A stretch of 64,000 bases of DNA from Plectosphaerella cucumerina (GCA_020746995.1 JAGPXD010000003.1:4774001-4838000); one strand, 5' to 3'. Numbered from the stretch's first letter, positions 9,901 to 20,741 are shown. The notes: generated from the letters alone by a model not told the origin. Numbers and translations: made by a program.

Positions 9901-11716
9901 TCAACCCACCACCTGGCTCAGCACATCGTCGCGGGGGAAGTTGGTGTTCCTCCACCTCGAGATGAAGTCATCTCGGTTGACTGGGCGCCCCATCGTCAGC
10001 ATTGCAATACGAACTGCCACAGATGAAAGGGGTCGCGGCCAAGACTCACTGTATCCGCCACACATGCGGCGCCGGCCTTCAAACGCGCTCCTACCGTGCA
10101 TCACGCGGTAGTTGTCAAAGACTGTCGTCGCCGTTAGTATCAGCCTCACCGAGGGGATGGATGTTCGGAGCCACTCACTCAAAACCTGGCCTGGCTGGAG
10201 CTGCACCCAGTACTCGACATCAGGCCTCCGGATGATGTTATCCCACTTGCGGGCGGCAGCGTACCACTCGACAGGTGAGATGTCGTCGGTGAAGGGAACC
10301 ACGCCGCGGTCGTCGTTATTCCACCGAAGCCTGGCCAGCTGCCCCGTCGTCTCGTCCAGTTCGAACACCGGGTAGCGCTTGTCGGGCGAGATGGTGATGC
10401 CCTCGTTGCCGCTAGCGTGCCGCGGGAGGGCAACCTTGGACAAGATCTCGTAGGCCCTCGGGTCTTCCTCGCGCAGGATGTTGGCGGCATAGAAGCCGTC
10501 CACCAGGAGCGACTGCCCCCCGAGCTCGCCGTCCGCGAGCGATTGACCAGGAGGCGCCTCGTGAGACAGCATGTGGAAGGCCTGAAGGCCCGCCGGGTCA
10601 GTGAAATACGTGGTGTCCGTATGCGCCGGCAGGGCAATGTTGGTGTATGCCGTGTCAGCCAGCGCCATATCCGGGATGAAGTCGTAGAACCCGCCGTAGT
10701 GCGTCTCGCGGATGAAGGCAATCTTCTCCAGTACTTTTTGCGTCGCATCAGGGGTATCTGAGGGGGTGCCGTCGACAAAAGCGAAGCCATACTCGCGCTG
10801 CCTGGGTGAGCGTCGTTTGACACGGCAGGTGTGGTGCTTCACTCACGATCAAGTTGGTCAGCATGGCAATACCCGACTCGTTGTCCGCCGCCATCAGATC
10901 CTTGTGCTGCACAACAGGTCGTCGTACAGCAATGTCCGATCCCCAGTAATGGAAGCTGATGGGTTAGCGACATGACCACTTTCGCAAGGGGACCACTTAC
11001 TCGACCGCTTCGGGGCTACGGTGGTCGTTGCGGAGGTAGAACTTGAGGAACTTCCAGGGGTAGAAGCTTTCATGGCCATCGTCGCTCCCTGGAATCGAGT
11101 CAGCGGGACGGAGTAGATCGATGAGGTCTGAGAACTCACACTTGACACTGAGACCCTTGGCCTCGGACTTGACCGCCTGGGGCCGGATGTTGTCGGCAAT
11201 CTAGGGGGCCGAAAGTCAGAAACACCCTGAACGCATTCTGCCCGATTTTACTCACGGCAAAAGTGTCGAAATTGCGTTGCATCGTCTGCTGGTTGACGCA
11301 CTTACTGCAGCGGCAGTTATCCCTACCCTTGTCAACATCCTGCGCGTGTTCCATCAGAGGGCAGCACGTACCTGAGCCAAAAGTGAGGGCTGGCATCGCC
11401 GTCAGTCAACATCATGAATGTTCACGTCATCAACACTCACAGGACCTCCCTCTTGGCATCGCGGCCCTGAGGTGTCGTGATCCGCAGTCCTTCCGGCCGC
11501 ACCTCGACGTCGTACGAGGAAGCCTCCTGTGTCTTCCTCAGAGGGGTCGTAGAAAAGGCCGCAGCAGCAGGCCTTGCCGCCTTGCTGCGACGCACAGCAT
11601 AACGCAAACTGCCCACGGGGCGTTTCGCCGCCCTAGCGATTGTCAGTACCGCTGAATAGAGCCCTCAGGGACCGGACTCACCCCAGTAGGCGGTTGGATG
11701 CCGTTACACAGAACAT
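9901..11716 (-). CDS. Trimethyllysine dioxygenase (TMLH), first enzyme of carnitine biosynthesis
   Basis: Ten exons can be joined by GTRNGT/YAG sites from an ATG at 11716 to the stop at 9901. The last introns are 10178-10122 and 10049-9981. The enzyme is an Fe(II)/2-oxoglutarate oxygenase that hydroxylates N6-trimethyllysine. Visible: an arginine-rich, acid-poor N-terminus that looks like a mitochondrial presequence; the Cys cluster HFWLRDNCRCSKCVNQ (zinc site of the BBOX/TMLH family); YGFAFVDGTP; ALPAHTDTTYF, which supplies the His-x-Asp iron ligands; and FDNYRVMHGRSAF, which supplies the distal His and the oxoglutarate Arg. Exon junctions restore family motifs such as FYPWKFLKFY and VDFHYWGSDIA. 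Gamma-butyrobetaine dioxygenase is the main alternative, but ALPAHTDTTYFTDPAGLQ favours TMLH. Confidence 0.88.
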
Positions 11717-12285
11717 GGGTGCGTGGTGGTGATGTCGCGGCGTGAGCCAAGCTTCTAGACGCTGCCGGGCGTCTCTAGTTCGACAGGAAAATATGTAGAT
11801 GCAAGATTAATCGCTACGAGATCAAATGCTGTTGGCCTGGCGGTAATGGGTGAAAGAAGGACAGAAAGAAGACACCCGCCAATTGATCGATCCCCGCGCG
11901 GATCGGACGACGCTGCTACGGGGCTATTGCGGGTCCGGTGCCGTCGCCCGGCCGGCTCCAGGCGGAGCAGCGTCAGACCTCGGCTCTGCCAGGGATGGGA
12001 CGAGTAATGTTGCCCCTGGCAGCTTCAAATTCAAACACGCAAAGAGCCATCAAATTTCGTGATATGTGCTCCATGTAAGCTTCCTGCTCAGATACTCCTG
12101 ATATCCAAGGCGCCAATGTGGCCGTAGACCGACTTAAAAGGCCGTCACAGCTGTCACATGCTCTTCTCAATAGCCCAGGTAGGTGGTAGCTCAAGCGATG
12201 AGAGTGGCGGCTTGGCGAGACTTGGACTGCAACGACAGGCACTGACGCTCGCGCGATAATCGGAAACAACACGAAAATGCTTCTT
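11717..12285. other. Intergenic region between TMLH promoter and the seven-TM gene 3' end
   Basis: This 569-bp stretch holds the TMLH promoter and the 3' flank of the minus-strand membrane protein gene. I see no gene and no obvious repeat. Confidence 0.35.
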
Positions 12286-13560
12286 CTATACAGATCGCGC
12301 TGCCTCGGAGTGACTAGAAAGAATCTGCTTCAGCCGGCTCGGCCGCCGCGGCCGGTCAGGCAAGTCTGTCTCGACATCGTCGAATATTTGGTCGGGTGCG
12401 ATCTCCTCCCCTGGCGCAGGCGATTGACCGTCGGCGTGATGAGAGTTGCTCGAGGGCCAGCTCCTGCTTCTGGGCGCTGACCCTGATCCTCGTGGCGGTA
12501 TCCCACCCGGCCCAAACTCGACGATGCCCTCAACAATCGTGGGACTATCGTAGTGGCGCGATGACCTAATGATTTTCGCTATAAACCCAGCAATGGCCAT
12601 TTCGATGTACAGCTTCATGATCAGGCTCATGACGCGGAATTGGAAGACTCTGAGGTTTGGTTAGAGTGGTGCACTCGCAACGTAGTAAGAGGACTCACGC
12701 TGAGGGGTGTCGCAGCGAGACCATGACGACAACGGCGACGTCTAGCGAGACGGACACGATGACCATGGCGATGTTGAAGTAGAACAGATTCATGTAACGA
12801 GCGAGCCCGGGATTAACGAGTTTGGTCCGGACCAGGTAGATGAAGAGGACATTGAGTGAGGCGTCGATGACAGTAAACAGGCTCTTCTCGATGCGGTCGA
12901 GCTGCTTCAAGGCGCGGATGAAGCCTGGGCTGATCTGTAGGGCCCCGGGGATCCACAATGTGGCTATGCTGATGTTGAGGAGGGTGACGAGTGTTGTGAC
13001 GATAATTTTTAGCCAGTAGGCATGGGCTGGGCTGTACATGATCAGGGATACGCGGTTGACAATGATGAGAAGCAGTGTTGTGGTCTGTTTGGTGAGATCG
13101 CTTCTCGAATTGTCGCTTTGTGCCAGTGTGCTTACCTGCGCGATCCAGATGACAGCTGTGGCGTGTTAGAAGTGGTACCCGAGCGTTACGCTCAATGTAG
13201 AAGATGGACCTACCCTGGAAGAAAAAGAGCCAGAAGCTGGGCTGGATCTTCTGCCCATAATAAGCATAGCTAAGACAACATTGTGTAATGCCGCAGGCGA
13301 GACAGATCCAGATCATGAGGATGTAACTCGTCAGTCTTCCGTGCAGGCGGCGCCAGCACCAATAGGTCTGCCGTACGGCCTTTACGGCGGTGAAGAGGGA
13401 GAAGCCGAGCATAAAGCCCAGCATGATGGCGTCGATCTCACGAACCCATGGTGGTGCCGGCACTGCGCAATAAAGGTTAGTGAATCATTCCCTTGGGGTT
13501 GCAGAGACGACTGGACGTACCAAACTTCCATGTTGGAGGTACGAGGAAGCCGCGGGCCAT
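12286..13560 (-). CDS. Seven-transmembrane integral membrane protein of unknown function
   Basis: Five exons are supported. Start MARGFLVPPTWKFV at 13560; the first join gives TWKFVPAPPWVREIDAI; a mini-exon encodes AVIWIAQ; the last join gives RHPSAVFQFRVMSL. Seven hydrophobic segments follow in order: MLGFMLGFSLFTAV, ILMIWICLACGITQ, FWLFFFQAVIWIAQTTTLLLIIV, IIVTTLVTLLNISIATLW, FTVIDASLNVLFIYLV, FNIAMVIVSVSLDVAVVVMV and MSLIMKLYIEMAIAGFIA. A ~75-residue, Pro/Ser-rich cytoplasmic-type tail ends the protein. The layout recalls fungal rhodopsin/PTH11-like receptors, but the signature CFEM domain is absent. I do not recognise a function. Confidence 0.75.
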
Positions 13561-15024
13561 GGCCGTTGCGGCCCGGTCGACTACGGGCGGTAGACCATGC
13601 GAGGAAGGGTGATTGTGTCTTCAGAGTACCTATTCTCAGGATGGCCTGCTCCAGGTGATGTTTCTGCAATATGAGTAGATGACGAGAAGCAGAGGTGGGC
13701 GCCTCCCTCTCAACCTCCGAGTTTTCAGCCCATCCTGAGCACGGGTCGTGGGAAGCTACTGGGAACTGTCCCAGATTCCCCTCAACTACCGTTTCTTGTC
13801 TTACACTCCCTAGACGACCTTGACGCTATGGCCGATGCGGCTGGAGCACAAACGCTGGACTGGACGAACTATAACGAACCGGCGTGCTAGGAACCGAAGA
13901 CCGGAGCAACCCCCGCGGCAACACGAGTCATGGTTGTTCTTAGCGAGAAGCGAGAAGCGTTGCACTGGCAGTCTCTCGATCGACGGCGTCCGGTTCCTCG
14001 ACGCCTGGGCCGTTACCGAGATCAGGCTTTGGAACTAGGGCATATTGGCGTCAACACCCGACGACGACGTTGACACGTGGTGGCGAGTTGCCAAGTTGCC
14101 ATCTCATCTCCTGAGCGCGGAAGGAGGGTCGCTAGCCTTTGCTACTGCAGCATGAAAGGTTCTAATCGATTCGTGCAGAATGAGGTGGTGTGACGACCCT
14201 GAGGATGGCTGCCAATTGTTTTGAATGAGGTGCGGACGGAGGGTGAGAATCTGGGGATTGGGAAGGGACTTGACGCCCCCGCGGGGAAGAGCGGGACAAG
14301 AACCGAAGGATGCTGCGGGCGTCTTCGGCAGTGGTTTTAGCGGGAAGGAGCTCTAAGCCACCCCGGGACTAGCGCCAAGCACACCGGAAGACAGTGAGAA
14401 GGAGCAGCTCAGGGGCATTTCCTCAACCTTTCCTGTTCCCTCTCCGTCTGGTCCTTCCAGGTTCTTTAGTCCGGGCTGATATCAAATGCTTCACCTGGTC
14501 CATGGTCGATGAACCCACCTCGTTCAGCATACATCCTCCCCATTGACACAATTGCCGCGTGACTGCACCCTCGGCCGCAGTGGGCGCGGAAAAGATGCCT
14601 CCATCCCCTCATCTGTCCGGCAACGTCCGGCAATCTCGCCGGCCGATGCAACATGTCGATATAGCCGGTACGCCGACCATCTAACGCCTAAACACAAACC
14701 AACAAAGTGGGAATCTCTCCCCTCCGCAATGGATTTCCCACAAATAATAGATCGTCAACCCCGCGTCGAGGCCAGGAACAAGACCCCAGCTTCCCCTCAA
14801 ATGCCGCGCAGATCGAATGATCGGCGCGGGTCCGACTCATTTTACCCGGTTCTACCAAGAACTCGGCAGATGGTTCGTGGGGGGTTGAATTGGGTGAAGA
14901 GAGGGGATGACGCCGATGAGGGGCTCATGGTCGGGTGAGTATAAGTTCGGGCATATCAGGGGAACCAAGCTCACTGCCAGGCCTCTCGTCATGGTGTAGC
15001 CCTTGACCATAACACTCACTCACC
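13561..15024. promoter_or_regulatory. Divergent promoter region of the seven-TM gene and the GH67 alpha-glucuronidase
   Basis: This 1.46-kb region has no supported gene. A TATAAG box at 14940-14945 lies 80-85 nt before the GH67 start codon. Sites matching the CreA carbon-repression consensus SYGGRG occur, for example CTGGGG at 14251 and GCGGGG at 14281. That consensus is short, so single matches are weak evidence, although repression by glucose would suit a xylan-degrading enzyme. I did not find a GGCTAA XlnR site by eye. Confidence 0.45.
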
Positions 15025-17745
15025 ATGCGTCATCTCTTCCTCCTCACGGCCGCCCTCGCAGGCTGCGCTGTTGCCGAAGATGGCCTCGCCGGATGGCTAC
15101 GCTACGCACCCCTTCCAGAAGGCCGAGCCAGATGTCACCGAGACGCCCTTCCCGATGCCGTGTCGGTTCTCGGCGCAACCGAAGGCGGGCCTCTGTCCTC
15201 TGCCGGCAAGGAGTTGAAAGATGGACTCCAGGGCATATTTGGCAAGTCGGTCGATGTCACGTCCGAAGGATGCTCTGGAACCGAAGAACCCTCCATCGTC
15301 GTTGCGACCCTCGCCGAATACGTCTCGGCCTGTGGAGAGCTCGCTGAGACCCCTGAACTCGTCGACGACGGCTTCTTCCTCAGCACCAAGGGCGGAAACG
15401 TCCTCATCCTCGGAAGCAATGAACGCGGCGCCCTCTACGGCACCTTCGAGTACCTCTCTCGCCTCGCCCAGGGCAACTTCAAGCAGACTGCTGCTGTCTC
15501 CAACCCCGATGCCCCCATCCGCTGGGCCAACCAGTGGGACAACATGGACTACACCACCTCGATCCACGGCAGCGTCGAGCGTGGCTTCGCTGGCTACTCC
15601 ATCTTCTTCAAGGACAACAAGATCCGCGATGACCTTAGCCGTGTCGAGCAGTACGGCAGGCTCCTGGCCTCTGTCGGGATCAACGCCATCGTCATCAACA
15701 ACGTCAATGCCAACCCCATCACCATCAACGCCGAGAACCTCGCCGGCGTCGGCCGCATCGCCGACCTCTTCCGCCCTTACGGTGTCCAAGTCGGCCTCTC
15801 CCTGAACTTTGCCTCGCCAGATACCCTCGGTGGTCTCGGCACCTTCGACCCCTTCGACGAGCGCGTCATCCAGTGGTGGACCGACAAGATCGACGAAATT
15901 TACAGCGTCGTTCCTGACCTTTCCGGCTTCCTCGTCAAGGCAAACTCGGAAGGACAGCCTGGACCTATTACATACAATCGGACGCTGGCCGATGGCGCCA
16001 ACATGTTCGCAAAGGCCACGAAGCCTCACGGCGGTGTCATCATGTTCCGTGCCTTCGTATATGACCATCATCTCGACTTCAGGGACTGGTACAACGACCG
16101 CGCCAACGCTGCTGTCGAGTTCTTCAAGCACCTCGACGGAAAGTTCGACGACAACGTCGTCGTGCAGATCAAATACGGTCCCATCGACTTCCAGGTCCGC
16201 GAGCCGCCCTCGACTCTCTTCGCCAACATGCGCGACACCCCCATGGCCATCGAGCTGCAGATCACCCAGGAGTACCTCGGCCAGCAGAACCATCTCTTCT
16301 ACCTGACGCCCCTGTGGAAGGAGATTCTCGACTTTGACCTGCGCATCGACGACGAGCCCTCGCTCGTCAGGGACGTCGTGTCCGGAAAGCGCCTCGGCCA
16401 CCGCCTGGGCGGCTATGCCGGTGTCACCAACGTCGGCCTCGACCAAAACTGGCTCGGCAGCCACCTGGCCATGTCGAACCTCTACTCCTTCGGCCGCCTG
16501 GCCTGGGACCCCACAGCCGACTCGGTCGAGATTCTCGAGGACTGGACTCGCTTGACCTTTGGCCTCGACCGGCTGGTCATCGACACTATCACCGAGATGT
16601 CCATGCTCTCATGGCCCATGTACGAAAACTACACGGGAAACCTCGGCGTCCAAACCCTCACCGACATTCTCTACACGCACTATGGCCCCAACCCGGCTTC
16701 CCAGGACAACAATGGATGGGGACAGTGGACCAGGGTGGTCAGTTACCCCCTAGTTCTTTATTACTATACGAAATTGTGCCAGGAGTCTAGGGAGTTTGTT
16801 TTACGAGTTGATAGCACGTGGACCCCATGTGGCATCACGACTCGAGAGTAGACTCCTGATGACTCCTGACACAGCCGTGAATGGAAAATACTGACTCCGC
16901 GATATCATTAGACCAGCTCGCACATCGGAATGGACCGCACCGTCAAGAACGGCACCGGCTTCGCGGGCCAGTACCCCCCGCAAGTCGCCGAACGCTTCGA
17001 AAACATCGAGACAACCCCCGACAACCTCCTCCTCTGGTTCCACCACGTTCCCTGGACCCACCGCCTGAAATCAGGCCAAACCGTCATCCAGCACTTCTAC
17101 GACGCCCACTACAACGGCGCCGAAGCCGCTCAAACCCTCGTACCAATGTGGGAAGCCCTCCGCGACCGCATCGACGATGAGCGCTTCGAGCACATGCTCT
17201 TCCGCCTCGTCTACCAGACCGGCCACGCCATCGTCTGGCGCGACGCCATTAACTACTTCTACAACAACCTCACCGGCATCCCCGACGAGGCCGGCCGCGT
17301 AGGCTCGCACCCCTGGCGCATCGAGGCCGAGGACATGGAGCTAGACGGCTACCGCGAGGTCAACGTCACGCCCCCCTCCACAGCCTCCCGCTTCCGCGCC
17401 GTAGAGACAATCTCCAACACCACGGCCGGCACCGCCACGACCACCCTCGACTTCCCCGCGGGCACCTACCGCCTCGGCGTGAACTACTACGATGTCATGA
17501 AGGGCCAAGCGTCCTATGAAGTCTTCATCAACGACGAGTCCATCGCTTCCTTTGTGGGTGATAACGACCTGCGCCTGGGCAACACAAAGTCCGAGTTCCT
17601 CGACGGCCACTCTGCCTCAAGGAAATGGTTCGATGACGTGAGTATTAAGGAGGGCGATGTGCTTAAGATCGTGGGGCAGCCAAATGGCATCGAGCGGGCC
17701 CCCCTTGACTATGTCGTCTTCCTGCCCCACGGCGTGCTTGATTAG
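15025..17745 (+). CDS. aguA: Secreted GH67 alpha-glucuronidase (xylan side-chain hydrolysis)
   Basis: Two exons, 15025-16734 (or 16737) and 16912-17745, giving 847-848 residues. The enzyme removes 4-O-methyl-glucuronic acid from xylo-oligosaccharides outside the cell. Visible: a signal peptide (MRHLFLLTAALAGCAVA, cleavage near 17); an N-terminal domain; the barrel with IRWANQWDNMDYTTSIHGSVERG, FFLKANSEGQPGP-type and IKYGPIDFQVREPP motifs that hold the catalytic acidic residues; the conserved WGQWTR...SHIGMDRTVKNGTGFAGQYPP; and the C-terminal HPWRIEAEDMELDGY domain. Length matches fungal AguA/GLR1. The 174-177 nt intron is unusually long for this window and its donor is ambiguous (GTGGTC or GTCAGT three bases later), changing one residue. 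Confidence 0.95.
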
Positions 17746-17793
17746 CCCCCGTCATAGCCCGGGCATGATAGGATAGAAAATGGCAAAAAGTAA

Positions 17794-17874
17794 TGACCAC
17801 GCGCGGTTTCGATCCACGGACCTTTGTGGCTCTCATAATGTGAGCACAACGCGCTTCCACTGCGCCACGCAGTC
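17794..17874 (-). tRNA. tRNA-Val (CAC anticodon) with a 9-nt intron
   Basis: Read on the minus strand, the cloverleaf folds fully. Acceptor stem GACTGCG pairs with CGTGGTC (two G-U pairs), followed by discriminator A. The D arm is GCGC-AGTGGAA-GCGC. The anticodon stem is TTGTG/CACAA. The variable loop is five bases, and the T arm is CGTGG-ATCGAAA-CCGCG. The anticodon loop reads CT-CAC-A, then a 9-nt insert (TTATGAGAG) directly after position 37, the usual nuclear tRNA intron site, then C. Total is 81 nt, or 72 after splicing. U33 places CAC at 34-36, hence valine. An internal CAT further on looks like Met at first glance but is displaced from the loop position. Confidence 0.85.
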
Positions 17875-18095
17875 ATCTCGATGACAATTCTCGCAGACAT
17901 CACTAACACAAAGGCTACAGCGTAAACGACTTTGGCTAGATTTGTCTCCTTTTGACTGTATGTGAACAGTCTGGGTATGTATGCGCTCTATGATTTTCAT
18001 GACTTCGTAACAACAATGACCATATGCCTGCCCCGTCCGTCGCCGCGGAAATGATAAAAGAAAATAACTGTAGACCCAGTAGATGTCCCTCAACT

Positions 18096-19310
18096 TCACG
18101 CCTTGGAAATCTCCATCGAGAACACAGTGTCCGTCGACGAAGGGGGTCCCGAGGACGGCGAGCTATCAACGCCCGTAGACGACTCGCTGTGCTCTGATTC
18201 AATGTTATCGTCAATGACGATGTGCATGGCCATAGCCGGCGAGGCCGGGGAGGCCAACGTCGAGGAGCGGATCTTGACGCGATGCTTCTTCACAGCGCCG
18301 CGCCTAGCCCAAAGCCTCGCATCACGCCGCTTTGTCTTGCGAAGCCTTGGGCTACCGAGATGAGGCCTGGGGCGAAGTTTAGGGCTGCCAAGATGGAACT
18401 TGGGGCTGCGGGGAGAATCATGGGCAATGTTGTGCTTTTTGCAGAAAAGCTGAAAGTCTGTTGAGGCCGGTACCATGACGAAGTTGACGACGTGGAGAGA
18501 TCCAGTGTGAACGCCAGGCGCGGATCGAGCCAGTTGTCCGTATCCGGAGCCGACGAAGGGGTACGCCCTAAAGGGAGGTCCTTCCAGGACAGGTGAGCCG
18601 TTGGCGTCAATGTTTTGTCTGCGTGGCTGTTCCTGCTCGGGCGAGACATGAGGTGGTTGATAGCGAGCGGGGCCGGGCTGCAGGGATGGCGGGCAGTCCT
18701 GTAGGTTGATGCGAGAGTTTTGAGCGTAACCAGACTCTGGCCGAGGGTAGTAGCCCCCGGTTTGTTGCACCCTCGGGGTGATATTGAGAGGGCGCGGAGG
18801 GAGGTTAAGCGGTCGCGGGATGACGTCCCTGTCGTCCGGGGGAGATCGATCATGAGCAGGGGGCTCATCCACATTCTGCGGTGGCTCCGGGGGATCATCG
18901 GGCTCCTCGCGGGACTGCATCGGTGCCATGGTGGGATGTAGGTTGCTGTTTGTCGATGACGGCCGCTCTTCGTCTGGCAGCGGCTTTGGATGGCGCCTGT
19001 GGAACAAGTATGCCATGCCGAGGCAGAACAACCCGATGAGTGCTCCAAAAGTGGAGGTGAAGCCAATGGCAACATTCTTGTTGACTTCATCGCCCTCAAA
19101 GGTATAGACAAGGGTAGCGGCGAAGTAGAGGCTAGCTGTCGCAACGAGTCCGGTCGGGATGACTTGTCGAGTGCAAGTGCGGACAGAGAGATCGAGTGAG
19201 ACCATGTTGGAGTTGTGCCCGGCCGAAGGGCAAGCAGCAGGCGAAGCAATCGTGTGACCGGAATTCGGAGGGGAAAGCGAACGTTGAAGACTGACTTGCT
19301 CCTGGTCCAC
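18096..19310 (-). CDS. Two-TM, proline-rich membrane protein of unknown function
   Basis: Single-exon frame of 404 residues; I do not recognise it. Residues about 48-70 (VIPTGLVATASLYFAATLVYTF) and 80-105 (VAIGFTSTFGALIGLFCLGMAYLF) are hydrophobic hairpin segments, followed by HRRH. The next ~200 residues are Pro/Arg/Ser-rich and probably disordered. A basic stretch (SPKLRPRPHLGSPRLRKTKRR) follows near 330, then a Ser/acidic tail. Start could be the first ATG at 19310 or a later Met (MVSLDL) nearer the first TM segment. It lies 231 bp downstream of another minus-strand membrane protein gene of similar length. No homologue is known to me; the open frame, TM pair and codon bias support a real gene. 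Confidence 0.6.
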   Translation of the reverse strand: MDQEQVSLQRSLSPPNSGHTIASPAACPSAGHNSNMVSLDLSVRTCTRQVIPTGLVATASLYFAATLVYTFEGDEVNKNVAIGFTSTFGALIGLFCLGMAYLFHRRHPKPLPDEERPSSTNSNLHPTMAPMQSREEPDDPPEPPQNVDEPPAHDRSPPDDRDVIPRPLNLPPRPLNITPRVQQTGGYYPRPESGYAQNSRINLQDCPPSLQPGPARYQPPHVSPEQEQPRRQNIDANGSPVLEGPPFRAYPFVGSGYGQLARSAPGVHTGSLHVVNFVMVPASTDFQLFCKKHNIAHDSPRSPKFHLGSPKLRPRPHLGSPRLRKTKRRDARLWARRGAVKKHRVKIRSSTLASPASPAMAMHIVIDDNIESEHSESSTGVDSSPSSGPPSSTDTVFSMEISKA

Positions 19311-19541
19311 GATTGCGCTGGTTATATGATATCCTCGTCAGAGGGCGAGGGTTCTTCGACATTGTCTACCAGGTCGGCGGACGCATTCGAGCAAGATGCC
19401 TATCGAATACCGCGGAAACATGTTTGCCGTGCCTGCGAGTTTCTCGCAGAGTCGTCGTTTTGGCGTGAAAGAGGTCTGACGTGTATGGTGTCTTTGATCG
19501 GTTGACTTCGATGCCTCACAAAGCACCTCCACAGGCATCGC

Positions 19542-20741
19542 TCAGCCGCCCCTTTTCTGGTACCAGTGTGTCTTGACGCGTTCGAACCGGGAGGCATCCC
19601 GGGTGTTCCAGCTGCTTAACGGCACAATGGAAGCCCTTCGATCAGGTACAGGGCTGCCTGGTAGTTCCGAAACATATGCCGGGAGGCTGAGAGTTTTCGA
19701 GGCCGCAGGTGAAGGCAATTCGCAAAGGGGTGCATCGGCCGGCATCTCGGCGGTGTTGTAGGCGCGAACGGCCATCTCGGGCACGGAATCCTTCTGATGG
19801 AGTTCGGCGAGGGGAGTCTTCTGTCTCGAGGGAGCCCTGGGCATGTTCTTCCAGTCTGCCCAGAGCGGCATGTTGCGACGGGGAAAGAGCTGCTTCCTCC
19901 TCAGCCAAACAAAGAAAGCCAGGCCAGTGGTGACGGCGGCGCTGATGGCCACACCGACGGCCAGGCCAGTGCTGATGTAGTCATTTCGATCTCCGCCCGC
20001 ATCTGCGGAAGGGCTACCAGTGTTTTCGGGTATCTTGAGGGAGGTAATCCCCGTGCCAAGCTTTTCCGGCGCGGTAGAGGAGCGGGTGACCTCGTCGGCT
20101 GAAGTGGCAGAAGGCTGGCTGGCGCTCGCGGTTGTTGATGCCTCGGCCTCATCGCCACCGGAAACCTCTTCAATGACTGGGCCGGCGGTAGCGTCGGGAT
20201 AGTCCGTCACAATCGGGATAGATGAAGGACGCAGACGCCGGTATTTCCTGTCTGCGCCGACGGAGGTATCCAGGACACAATGCGGAGCGTCCTTGTCGTC
20301 TTCGTTGCAAAGAAACCCATGAGGACAGCATCCGCTGCCGCATGACCCCAACGGACTGTCGAGTGCTATCGTCTTGACGAGGGAGTAAGGGTTTTCCGCC
20401 CAGTCCTGGAGGTCAATGTTGCAGGTGATGGGCGAGATCATGAACGTCGGTGTTGTCGCCGTGCCTTTAGGGACACAGATTGCCGTCGTGTTCGCCGCCA
20501 CAACGAGGCAAGAATCCTCAGGTCCACAGCACAGGTCCGCCGGAAGGCCTTGGTAGCAGGAGGCATAGTCTGCAATGGGGCATTGTGTGCCGGTAACGGT
20601 CTCTCGACTCTCAAGGGAGCTGTATCTTCTGCTGATGCTGCCGGACTGTCGTGCCGATAGCGGTAGCAGAGCTGCTTGAGCATCGATGTTGATGAGCCAG
20701 AGGCAAAGCAGGCCGCGCAGCGAGGCGTAACGGACAACCAT
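19542..20741 (-). CDS. Single-pass membrane protein with a cysteine-rich ectodomain, function unknown
   Basis: Single-exon frame of 399 residues. An N-terminal signal sequence (LRGLLCLWLINIDAQAALLPL) leads to an ectodomain with twelve cysteines (about residues 54-155), including two CC pairs in DLCCGPEDSC and GSGCCPHGFLC. A Ser/Thr/Ala-rich stalk follows, probably O-glycosylated, then one TM helix (YISTGLAVGVAISAAVTTGLAFFVWL, about 255-280) with an RRK stop-transfer signal, then a ~115-residue cytoplasmic tail rich in Pro and Ser. The layout resembles fungal wall-sensor-like proteins (ectodomain, S/T stalk, single TM, tail). No WSC or CFEM pattern is obvious. Function is not known; a surface sensor role is only inference from architecture. 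Confidence 0.72.
   Translation of the reverse strand: MVVRYASLRGLLCLWLINIDAQAALLPLSARQSGSISRRYSSLESRETVTGTQCPIADYASCYQGLPADLCCGPEDSCLVVAANTTAICVPKGTATTPTFMISPITCNIDLQDWAENPYSLVKTIALDSPLGSCGSGCCPHGFLCNEDDKDAPHCVLDTSVGADRKYRRLRPSSIPIVTDYPDATAGPVIEEVSGGDEAEASTTASASQPSATSADEVTRSSTAPEKLGTGITSLKIPENTGSPSADAGGDRNDYISTGLAVGVAISAAVTTGLAFFVWLRRKQLFPRRNMPLWADWKNMPRAPSRQKTPLAELHQKDSVPEMAVRAYNTAEMPADAPLCELPSPAASKTLSLPAYVSELPGSPVPDRRASIVPLSSWNTRDASRFERVKTHWYQKRGG

Noticed and set aside
14250..14286. CreA sites as proven regulation of the GH67 gene
   Set aside because: The SYGGRG consensus is only six bases and occurs by chance often in GC-rich DNA; kept only as a hint.
15097..16464. 455-residue minus-strand frame opposite the GH67 gene
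   Set aside because: Val/Glu/Asp-rich shadow of GH67 codons; the plus strand has all family motifs.
17794..17874. tRNA-Met reading of the tRNA
   Set aside because: A CAT is visible, but the base after U33 puts CAC at 34-36 when the stem and 7-nt loop are aligned; the CAT falls in the intron side.
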